From Gymnogyps californianus (Eukaryota > Chordata > Aves > Accipitriformes > Cathartidae): DNA of 64,000 bases. The notes below the pieces were generated by a model that saw nothing but the letters and a program-made list of their open reading frames with translations, had not been told where the DNA came from and searched no databases. The stretch covers positions 42,116,344-42,180,343 of the forward strand of contig NC_059474.1 of assembly GCF_018139145.2 (NCBI RefSeq), written 5' to 3'. Positions 1 to 8,628 of this stretch are shown here, piece by piece; positions within the stretch are counted from its first letter, which is position 1; every line of letters starts with the position of its first letter. Position numbers and translations under genes: made by a program.

Positions 1-1161
1 TTTACATGTACATCTATAAATTACTATCATGCATGTGCACAGGTAGGTAGATGCTCAGAAAATCTGAAGCACAGCAGATGGGGTCCAATGAACGTATTCA
101 AGCAAAAAATATGATCCCATCAGTGAACAAGAATTTAGAATGTGCATTCTCTGTATTCAAAGAAAAGCAATACTCACCTGAGAAGCCAAAGAGGACTGTG
201 CTTCTGTGATGAATGAATAGACATTCCCCTTCAGCAAAGAATGAGAATTAGAAGAGAATGAAGAGACTGAGTATTTGACTTCACCAGCACTGGGTAAGCA
301 CTGAATTGGAAAGAAAGGTGATGAATACATCTAGAAAGAAGCCCAACATGGAGTAATGATAAATACGGGCAGGTGGTATCAAATCAAGGTACAGTCAAAT
401 AACAAAGAATAATTAGTCTGAATTATTCTTATCTTTGCAGTATGCAATGCTGAGTAGTGAGCAGCCATTTCAGAAACGTAATTCCAGTAACACAAGCTCC
501 ATGGTTGAAGACTGAGATGGGAATGCATGTGCTCTTACATTACCCAAGATATCAGTGTGGAACATAAATTTATAGGAAACAGATCATTGCCGGGACTAAA
601 ACCAGGCAGTCTTTTCAGTATGGTACATAGAGGTGAAGATCACCAGAGAAGGAGGAGCAAGATATATTTGATGCCCCTGTACAGATACTGTCTCAGAAAT
701 CAATAAACTGAGTCACATAAGCACTTCTACCAACTGAGGACACCTCTACAGGAAAGTCGTGACCAAGGAGATGCATCATACTTGCAAATATAGTAAATTT
801 ATCTCCCTATAGTGTGTGCAGACCATACAACAACTGTGCTATTTTGTTAGTGGAATAGCAAACTTTACTATATACCACCTAGGCATTCCAATTTTTAAGA
901 CCTATGGGAAGACAGGCTCCTGAGAAAGTGCTTGCTCCTCAGGAAAGCAGAATCTCTACAACCTCTTCTTGTTCAAGGGACTGCAATGATCTGCTCTACT
1001 CATTTCAGTAAACATTTGGATAGCAAATCTTGAAAAACAGATATATCCAGAACTAGACTTTACACATCTTCAATTTTGGCAATTGGATCATTGCAGATGA
1101 AAAGATAATTAATCAATTAGTTGCTGAGACATATAGACTGTATTTCACAATATAGTGATAT
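1..1161. other. Unassigned unique sequence, no gene seen
   Basis: This AT-rich stretch precedes the first LTR. I see no long ORF, no recognisable repeat family, no RNA gene and no convincing exon with paired splice sites. It probably represents intergenic or intronic DNA. Diverged repeats could be hidden here, because without a search only strong similarity can be recognised by eye. Confidence 0.5.
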
Positions 1162-1166
1162 GACAC

Positions 1167-2317
1167 TTTGGTGGGTTGACCCTGGCTGGATGCCAGGTGC
1201 CCACCAAAGCCGCTCTATCACTCCCCCTTCTCAACTGGACAGGGGAGAAAATAAAATGAAAGGCTCGTAGGTCGAGATAAGGACAGGGAGATCACTCACC
1301 AGTTACCATCACAGGTAAAACAGACTCAACTTGGGGGAAAAAATAGTTTAGTTTATTACTAGTTAAATCAGAGCAGGATAATGAGAAATAAAACCAGATC
1401 TTAAAACACCTTCCCCCCACCCCTCCCTTCTTCCCAGGCTTAACTTTACTCCCCATTTACTCTACCTTCTCCCCTACAGCGGCGCAGGGGGATGGGGAAT
1501 GGGGGTTTGGGTCAGTTCATCACACGTTGTTTCTGCCACTCTTTCCTCCTCAGGGGGAGGACTCCTCACACTCTTCCCCTGCTCCAGCGTGGGGTCCCTC
1601 CCACGGGAGACAGTCCTCCATGAACTTCTCCAACATGAGTTCTTCCCATGGGCTGCAGTTCTTCACTAACTGCTCCAGCATGGGTCCCTTCCACAGGGTG
1701 TAGTCCTTCAGGAACAGACTGCTCCAGCGTGGGTTCCTTCCACGGGGTCACAAGTCCTGCCAGCAAACCTGCTCCAGCGTGGGCTCCTCTCTCCACGGGG
1801 CCACAGGTCCTGCCAGGAGCCTGCTCCAGCGCGGGCTTCCCACGGGGTCACAGCGTTCTTTGGGCATCCACCTGCTCCGGTGTGGGGTCCTTCACGGGCT
1901 GCAGGTGGATATCTGCTCCACCATGGACCTCCGTGGGCTGCAGGGGGACAGCCTGCCTCACCATGGTCTTCACCACGGGCTGCAGGGGAATCTCTGCTCC
2001 GGTGCCTGGAGCACCTCCTCCCCCTCCTTCTTCACTGACCTTGGTGTCTGCGGAGTTGTTTCTCTCACATCTTCTCACTCCTCTCTCTCTGGCTGCAGCT
2101 GCAACTCCCCTGTAACTTCTTTTCCCTTTCTTAAATGTGTTATCCCAGAGGCGCTACCACCGTCGCTGATGGGCTCGGCCTTGGCCAGCGGCGGGTCCGT
2201 CTTGGAACCCGCTGGCATTGGCTCTATCAGCCATAGGGGAAGCTTCTAGCAGCTTCTCACAGAAGCCACCCCTGTAGCCCCCCTGCTACCAAAACCTTGC
2301 CACGCAAACCCAATACA
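1167..2317 (+). mobile_element. Solo LTR, family A, copy 1 (ERVL-like)
   Basis: This is a complete solo long terminal repeat of an endogenous retrovirus, left after recombination between the two LTRs of a provirus. The flanks carry a perfect 5-bp target-site duplication, GACAC at 1162-1166 and 2318-2322. The right end is AATACA. The left end reads TTTGGTGGGTTGACC where the sister copies have TGTGGTGGG, so the canonical TG has one substitution. It is 1151 bp long, the same length as copy 2. An AATAAA lies near 1387, in the AT-rich first third, and a GC-rich minisatellite fills about 1579-2010. The 5-bp duplication fits ERVL-type integrases by family knowledge; the exact family name is not assigned. 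The last 77 bases are identical to copy 3 and differ by one base from copy 2, which suggests fairly recent insertion. Open frames inside it are by-products of the minisatellite. Confidence 0.92.
1579..2010 (+). repeat. GC-rich minisatellite inside LTR A copy 1
   Basis: About ten degenerate units begin with a variant of CTGCTCCAGCGTGGG and contain a variant of CCACGGG or CCATGGG. Units start near 1579, 1626, 1672, 1719, 1770, 1821, 1871, 1913, 1955 and 1995. The spacing is roughly 46-51 bp in the left part and 40-42 bp in the right part. The right-hand units share a GGGCTGCAGG segment. The same array occurs at the same place in the other two family A LTRs, so it is part of the LTR and not a local expansion. 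The array lacks stops in several frames on both strands. Confidence 0.85.
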
Positions 2318-2322
2318 GACAC

Positions 2323-3492
2323 TCTATATGGTAATTGTAAAAGTGAGTAAATAGGACCAGGAGACTGAAATATTTCACTGCTGGGGAAAAAAAGCTTAAG
2401 CTCTGTCTTCCATTTCAGAACTTTACCTCCTTTTTAGTGCATCAAAAGTTACTGAATGTCATCTACGCATTTACTGAATCCCACTTTGTTTTTAAAGTCC
2501 CTCCAAACTTCTGAGAGACTGACACATGAAAAGATGGAAAAGGAAGCACACATTTAAAACAACCCATCTAACAGGCATAACAATCAGCAACAACACACTA
2601 CAGTTACAGCAACAGACTTGCTGCTGGTTTCAAGTGTATAAGCCTTCAGCAAGGTCCTTAGTGCTGCAGGCTTATATTATCATTTCTAAAACAGAAGTGC
2701 GGATGACACAGTAAGTTTTAAGCATAAAATGAACTGATCTCCTCTGGAGGTAGAGTACATGGTATTGATCTTACCATTCCTGATACAGACAGCAAGCTGT
2801 GATTGCTAAAAAGCACTGTTGTTCTTAAATGGTCTTGAGGGGACTAAGAAAGCAGATGCAGGGTGACAGAAATTAGAAGGGATTGAGAGCTGTGGGTATA
2901 TTTTGAGGTAGCTGGCTCAATAATTAGAAAACAATTTTGAACAGCATTCCCTGATTCTTGCCTCGTTCACTTGCTTCTAACAGGCAAAAGCATGCAATTA
3001 CCTAGATACCCATTAGAAAATTTAAACTCTTAAACTATGCATCACCAAACAGTCTGTTTCCACTGGCTATCAAAAATCTGCTGTGTTTAAATGTGAAAAC
3101 AGATTATTTCCCCCAGCAGCCAGCTGTGGGCTAGAAAGGTCAGTGGACTTTTTGCTGTCATGCGATTATACATAATAAAGGTTTGGTAATCCAAAATGGA
3201 CGCTAAGCATCAGCTGCTTTTGCTGGAGCCTCACAGATGTAACTCATTAGTTGTGGGTAAGCCATTCTGCACTAGAAGAGAATTCAGCTAACTCAGCCGA
3301 TGACGTATTATGGTGTTAAACTGTGCTAGAATAAACAAAAAATAAAATAAAATTCATCACTAGATGTAACAAAATACACAAACCAAAAACTACTCAACAC
3401 CCTGGTATCATTTTTACACATGTAGTCTAGAGCAGAGTAACGTTGAGCCAAAGAACATAGTATTTAATTGAGCATGCATCAGGCTACCCAAG
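2323..3492. other. Unassigned spacer between two family A LTRs
   Basis: About 1.2 kb of AT-rich sequence separates LTR copies 1 and 2. It has no retroviral open frame, primer-binding site or polypurine tract that I can recognise, and each LTR has its own distinct target duplication. The two LTRs are therefore independent insertions and do not bracket a provirus. No gene is seen. Confidence 0.6.
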
Positions 3493-3497
3493 GGTAA

Positions 3498-4648
3498 TGT
3501 GGTGGGTTGACCCTGGCTGATGCCAGGTGCCCACCAAAGCCACTCTATCACTCCCCTTCTCAACTGGACAGGGGAGAGAAAATATAATGAAAGGCTCATG
3601 GGTTGAGATAAGGACAGGGAGATCACTTCACCAATTACTGTCATGGGCAAAACAGACTCGACAGGGGGAAAAAAAAAAAAAAATTATTACCAGTCAAATC
3701 AGAGCAGGATAATGAGAAATAAAACCAAATCTTAAAAAAAAAAACCTTCCCCCCACTCCTCCCTTCTTCCCAGGCTTAACTTTACTCCCCATTTTCTCTA
3801 CCTCCTCCCCTACAGCGGCACAGGGGGATGGGGAATGGGGGTTTGGGTCAGTTCATCACACGTTGTTTCTGCCACTCTTTCCTCCTCAGGGAGGAGGACT
3901 CTCACACTCTTCCCCTGCTCCAGTGTGGGGTCCCTCCCACGGGAGACAGTCCTTCACGAACTTCTCCAACATGAGTCCTTCCCACGGGCTGCAGTTCTTC
4001 ACAAACTGCTCCAGCGTGGGTCCCTTCCACAGGGTGCAGTCCTTCAGGAACAGACTGCTCCAGCGTGGGTTCCTTCCACGGGGTCACAAGTCCTGCCAGC
4101 AAACCCGCTTCAGCGTGGGCTCCTCTCTCCACGGGTCCACAGGTCCTGCAAGGAGCCTGCTCCAGCGCGGGCTTCCCACGGGGTCACAGCCTCCTTCGGG
4201 CACATCCACCTGCTCTGGCGTGGGGTCCTCCATGGCTGCAGGTGGATATCTGCTCCACCATGGACCTCCATGGGCTGCAGGGGGACAGCCTGCTCACCAT
4301 GGTCTTCACCATGGGCTGCAGGGGAATCTCTGCTCTGGCGCCTGGAGCACCTCCTCCCCCTCCTTCTTCACTGACCTTGGTGTCTACAGAGTTGTTCCTC
4401 TCACACATTCTCACTCCTCTCTCCAGCTGCAATTGCTGCTGCCCAGTAACTTCTTCCCCGTCTTGAATACGTTATCCCAGAGGTGCTACCACCGTCGCTG
4501 ATGGGCTCGGCCTTGGCCAGCGGCGGGTCCGTCTTGGAACCCGCTGGCATTGACTTTATGGACATAGGGGAAGCTTCTAGCAGCTTCTCACAGAAGCCAC
4601 CCCTGTAGCCCCCCTGCTACCAAAACCTTGCCATGCAAACCCAATACA
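3498..4648 (+). mobile_element. Solo LTR, family A, copy 2 (ERVL-like)
   Basis: This is a second complete solo LTR of the same family and orientation. It is bounded by a perfect 5-bp target-site duplication, GGTAA at 3493-3497 and 4649-4653. It begins TGTGGTGGGTTGACCC and ends AATACA, so both canonical termini are intact and this copy defines the family ends best. Length is 1151 bp. It aligns with copy 1 throughout by eye, with scattered substitutions, a one-base loss in the early GGCTGGATGCC segment and short poly-A length changes near 3668-3683. The internal minisatellite is present at about 3914-4350. No internal retroviral sequence follows it. Open frames such as those around 3835-4501 lie wholly inside the LTR and are not genes. 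Confidence 0.93.
3914..4350 (+). repeat. GC-rich minisatellite inside LTR A copy 2
   Basis: The same 40-51-bp degenerate array as in copy 1 is present, starting with CTGCTCCAGTGTGGGG and ending near CTGCTCTGGCGCCTGG. Several CpG sites seen in the sister copies are TpG or CpA here, as expected from methylation-driven decay. The unit count appears unchanged. Confidence 0.83.
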
Positions 4649-4653
4649 GGTAA

Positions 4654-7104
4654 GGATAACTTGTTTCTCTTGCATGCCCCACACTTCAGTCCTTTTATCG
4701 GGAGGGAGAGAGAGGGAAGTTTTGTGTTGTTTTTGGAGGAAGAAATCTAGCATGCATTGGATCATAGACATAAGTAAATTTCTGCATACCAAAAAGACAT
4801 GAAAAAATAAAAGCAAATACTTGTTTGCTGTTCTTTTAGCAGTAAAAAAAAGCTATTTAAGACACAGCACCTTATGTTCAGCAGATTCCCACTCCTTAAG
4901 CTCTCTAAAAAATCATTGATGCCCAATACACTCAAGAGTTTTGGAAAATTTACAGAACCTGTTATTTTTTTACTGATAGTATAGAGATGAGAAAATAGCA
5001 AATTCAGCTGCCTGCTTTAGTCATAACTTCATATTCCTAATACCTCAAGAGAACATAATTTTTAGGAGGAAGGCATTATTTGATTTTTCAGCTCATTGAT
5101 TTGTCTCATTCAAAACTTCCAAAGATTCTTACCAGTTTTTATTCACAAAAGGCATTACCAAAAAAGATTCAGTGTTATTGATGTATGACAAGCCAGCAGA
5201 TAAACTCATTCTCAATACACAATAGATTATCCAAATACCAACATTCATCAGACCTCTTGAAAGACATGATCTCAGTTTTAAAAACCTTCAAAGAAAACAT
5301 CATCATATAGATCTTCTAACAGTCAGGTGGTAGATGAAGTTAAATCATATTGTAGAGAATTGCAAATGTAAGACCTAAATTTAGATTTTCCTTTTCTTTA
5401 CAAGCTTACCTGAAGATATTTTTCACTTAAATCTTTATAGGAATGTATGAGTATTCTCAGCTTGCAAACTAAATACAAGTGTATGCATAAACATGGCAGG
5501 CAACATAACACCCTATTTGTGCTTTGCATTTAAATTAAAACACAACGATTAAAACTTGCATTTTGGGGGAATAAAGTTTATGCAATCAGAGGGCACGACC
5601 TTTAATGTTGGTACAGCATGTTATATGTTTAGAACTGCACAATAAATGTTACTTCTATTTACCTCTTTACAGTATCTTAGCACCATGTTGTTTACTGTAC
5701 ACTATTTTCACAAAAAGAACCCCCCAAGATGAGTGTATCATATAAGTATGTATTTAGAAGCCTATCCAAGGGCAGGATACAGTGATTGAATGTATTTACG
5801 AGGAAAGATTAAATCATCAGAAAAGTCAGTAAGAGTGCTTATGTGCTTAAAATCAAACAAGTTTATACAGTGTGGTGGCCTGAGGTCTTAAGGCACAGAC
5901 ACTAAGTGAACAATTCTCACAGATTATGTCACTAACATTGATTTACAACATTGTCCTCCTCTTGACTACCACAATCATAATTCACCAAAAACAATAGAAG
6001 AAAACTATCTAAATGGTAATTACTTTTCACAGATTGAAGGCAACTCAAAGAACAGAGATGAAATCCCTCATCTCTCAAGTGTTTAGATCCCCATATTAGA
6101 AGTGCTCTGAACTTCATCTAGATCACCACAGAAATCCGCTGTCTAGATGAGACAGCTGGGTTTTAACTGGAGAAGCACAAAATGACATGATGATGCACAG
6201 AAGTAACAACATTGCTAATTTTATAGATGACCATTGGTTTTCTGTATTACAGGGACCTTTCAGACAGGGAAGGAGCAAATACTTTACACCTTCCTTTCTC
6301 TATACCTGGAGGTTTATGAACCACAAATCAGCTTCTGGCTGGGTCAGACAATTTTTGGACTGTTTCAACACATGCCTCTTACGAAGTACTCCCTCAGCGC
6401 ACTGGCTAGAAGTGCTTGGTGATACCACTTTTCAGGCTTAACCTCCTGCGCTCCTTCAACACCTCAGAACACCCCTTCAGAAACAATCAACCAACTTCAT
6501 GGCCTGCTCTGAAGCAGTTTCATTCAACTTGATGCAAGAATGACTAACTGACATTTTATAAAGTTGTAGTCTATAAAGTGATTTTTTTGTATTCTTAGGT
6601 TTGACAGAACTATTAATAAAGTCCCGTTGCACAGATGAGCTGTACCAAAGGAAAACCCTGAGGATTATCAAGGTCTCAAATCCAATCTGGTAGATTTTGC
6701 CTCAAAACCTTCCCCAAAAGCAATGACCCATGTAGTAAGGGAAATTTATAAGTTTCGGATATAGCTCTTATTTTGCCAACAGCTAGGGTGAGATGATACT
6801 TAACAATCATGTTTTGGATACTAGCCTTGGTAATCAAGCTCTAAATGCCCAGGCAGGAAGGTCCAGATATAGATACACATATATACTTTTCCTCTCTCCG
6901 TTTCACATTTTTTATTTTTATTTAGTTACAAGTAGATGAGCACTATACCAGAAGGCACCCTTTATTACTTTCTACCTTTTCTCCTCAGGGAGCCAACCTA
7001 TTGGGGAGACATCTTCCCACATCCTCCCTTTCTCCACCAGCTTAATTACAATAGCATTGGAGGAGTCTGTAAATTTTGAATATCCTTAGGATGTTGAACT
7101 CAGC
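4654..7104. other. Unassigned unique sequence, no gene seen
   Basis: This AT-rich region has only short chance ORFs. One stretch around 6187-6441 stays open for 84 codons and is preceded by a pyrimidine-rich AG (near 6251) that resembles a splice acceptor, but there is no matching donor, no recognisable domain and no codon-bias signal. The last 120 bases before 7105 could be the leader of the Gag-like remnant, though I see no LTR or primer-binding site there. Confidence 0.45.
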
Positions 7105-8070
7105 ATGGTCCTATTGCTAGGAACCAGCATGTTCCTGAATGTGATTCAGATCTTGTTTAGGGTTAAACAACTATTTAAAAATACCACCCAGAGATCAGCT
7201 CCCACAACTGCAGCTAATGAAACCCTGGTGACAGGCACTGCAGCTACTCAAACCCCAGCGACAAGCACTGCGGCTATTCAAACTCTGGAGACAGGTACTG
7301 CAGCTACTCTAACCCCAGCGACAAGCACTGCAGCTACTCAAACCCCAGCGACAAGCACTGTGGCTACTCAAACCCCAGCGACAAGCACTGTGGCTACTCA
7401 AACTCTGGAGACAGGTACTGCAGCTACTCTAACCCCAGCGACAAGCACTGCAGCTACTCAAACTCTGGAGACAGGTACTGCAGCTACTCTAACCCCAGCG
7501 ACAAGCACTGCAGCTACTCAAACCCCAGCGACAAGCACTGCGGCTACTCAAACCCCAGCGACAAGCACTGTGGCTACTCAAACCCCAGCGACAAGCACTG
7601 TGGCTACTCAAACTCTGGAGACAGGTACTGCAGCTACTCTAACCCCAGCGACAAGCACTGCAGCTACTCAAACCCCAGTGACAAGCACTGTGGCTACTCA
7701 AACCCCAGTGACAAGCACTGTGGCTACTCAAACCCTGGCGACAAGCACCGTGGCTACTCAAACCCTGGCAACAGGCACTGCAGCTACTCTAATTCCTGCA
7801 ACAAGCACTGCAGCTACTCAAACCACAACAACAGGCGCTGCGCCTACTCCAGTCCCTACAACTGTGGCTACTCAAACCCCAGCGATAAGCACTGTAGCTA
7901 CTCAGACCCCAGCGACAGGCACTGTGGCTACTCAAACCTTGGCGATGGGTGATGTAGCTGAACTAGAGAATCAACTGGTGCCAGTACCAATCGCCCCTAT
8001 ACAGAAGAAGAAATATACAAAAAAATCAGTTCGCTTAGCAAAGGATGAAGGTGAACCAGGGTCATCATGA
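7105..8070 (+). CDS. Gag-like retroelement ORF with 10-residue Thr-rich repeats
   Basis: This is the longest ORF in the window, 321 codons from ATG to TGA. It has three parts. Residues 1-40 contain a hydrophobic stretch followed by a basic segment. Residues about 33-280 are a tandem array whose typical unit reads TSTAATQTPA. Residues about 281-321 form a short charged tail with a lysine-rich KKKYTKKSVR segment. The same reading frame continues past the terminal TGA into residues that I recognise as resembling the Gag-like region of avian endogenous retroelements. I therefore read this as the N-terminal part of an old gag gene, not a host gene. That match is from memory and unverified. No LTR flanks it. 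Threonine- and serine-rich repeats could also suggest a mucin-like protein, but the downstream similarity argues against that. Expression or function is not shown. Confidence 0.6.
   Translation: MVLLLGTSMFLNVIQILFRVKQLFKNTTQRSAPTTAANETLVTGTAATQTPATSTAAIQTLETGTAATLTPATSTAATQTPATSTVATQTPATSTVATQTLETGTAATLTPATSTAATQTLETGTAATLTPATSTAATQTPATSTAATQTPATSTVATQTPATSTVATQTLETGTAATLTPATSTAATQTPVTSTVATQTPVTSTVATQTLATSTVATQTLATGTAATLIPATSTAATQTTTTGAAPTPVPTTVATQTPAISTVATQTPATGTVATQTLAMGDVAELENQLVPVPIAPIQKKKYTKKSVRLAKDEGEPGSS
7201..7944 (+). repeat. 30-bp coding minisatellite, about 25 units
   Basis: From 7201 to 7860 the sequence divides exactly into 22 units of 30 bp. One 24-bp unit follows at 7861-7884 and two more full units at 7885-7944. 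A typical unit encodes TSTAATQTPA. Variants end in TPA, TLE, TLA or TPV and alternate TST with TGT. A 60-bp pair, TSTxATQTLE followed by TGTAATLTPA, recurs at 7261, 7381, 7441 and 7591, which shows higher-order duplication of blocks. Every length change is a multiple of three, so the reading frame is kept through the whole array. The first unit and the last three before the tail are the most diverged, as expected at array edges. Confidence 0.93.
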
Positions 8071-8628
8071 GAACAGGAGGAAGAGGCAGAACTGGAGATA
8101 AGCACCCGATCCCTATCCCCGAGTGAGCTGTGAGATATGCAAAAAGACTTCAGCCGTCATCCAGGCGAGTACATTATCACCTGGCTGCTCCGATGCTGGG
8201 ATAACGGGGCCAGTACCTTGGAATTAGAGGGTAAGGAAGCCAAGCAGTTGGGATCCCTTTCTAGAGAAGGAGGCATTGACAAGGCAATTGGAAAAAAAAC
8301 TACAGGCGACTTCTATCGGGCATGAGGGAAAGGTACCCCTTCAAGGAAGACGTTGTATGTCAACTAGGTAAGTGGACCACCATGGAGAGGTATCCAGTAC
8401 CTGAGGGAATTAGCCAGTCGGGAGATGGTTTATTATGACCCAGACAATGTGCAGTTACCCACAGATCCGGATGAAGTCCAATGCACATGACCCATGTGGC
8501 GGAAGTTTGTACGAACCGCACCATCGTCATATGCCAATGCATTGGCAGTAATGGACTGGAAAGATGAAGAGGGACCAACAGTAGATGAATTGGCTCCCTG
8601 ACTCCGGCAATACAAAGCCGGAGCCTGA
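8071..8628 (+). pseudogene. Decayed Gag-like region downstream of the repeat ORF
   Basis: The frame of the upstream ORF continues after its TGA with acidic and then conserved-looking residues that I associate, from memory, with avian retroelement Gag. It is broken by in-frame TGA codons at 8131-8133, 8488-8490 and 8599-8601, besides the TGA at 8068-8070. Coherent coding potential leaves this frame at about 8300-8325, runs in the frame beginning at 8325, and returns to the original frame at about 8395, so two compensating indels are inferred. Similarity fades near 8628. No protease, reverse transcriptase or integrase is recognisable after it. It is a dead fragment. The match needs a translated search to confirm. 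Confidence 0.6.

Noticed and set aside
1566..2249. Several ORFs of 76-156 codons on both strands
   Set aside because: They lie wholly inside LTR A copy 1 and follow its GC-rich minisatellite, which lacks stops in many frames. The same set of ORFs recurs in copies 2 and 3.
3835..4501. ORFs of up to 212 codons
   Set aside because: These are inside LTR A copy 2; same explanation as for copy 1.
1167..4648. LTR A copies 1 and 2 as the two ends of one provirus
   Set aside because: Each has its own different target-site duplication, and the 1.2 kb between them has no retroviral interior.
6187..6441. 84-codon ORF after an acceptor-like AG as an exon
   Set aside because: There is no donor or domain, and the acceptor-like sequence is weak evidence alone.
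7201..7944. Regular 30-bp repeats as a CRISPR array
   Set aside because: Units abut directly without spacers, keep a reading frame and encode a periodic peptide. The genome is also eukaryotic.
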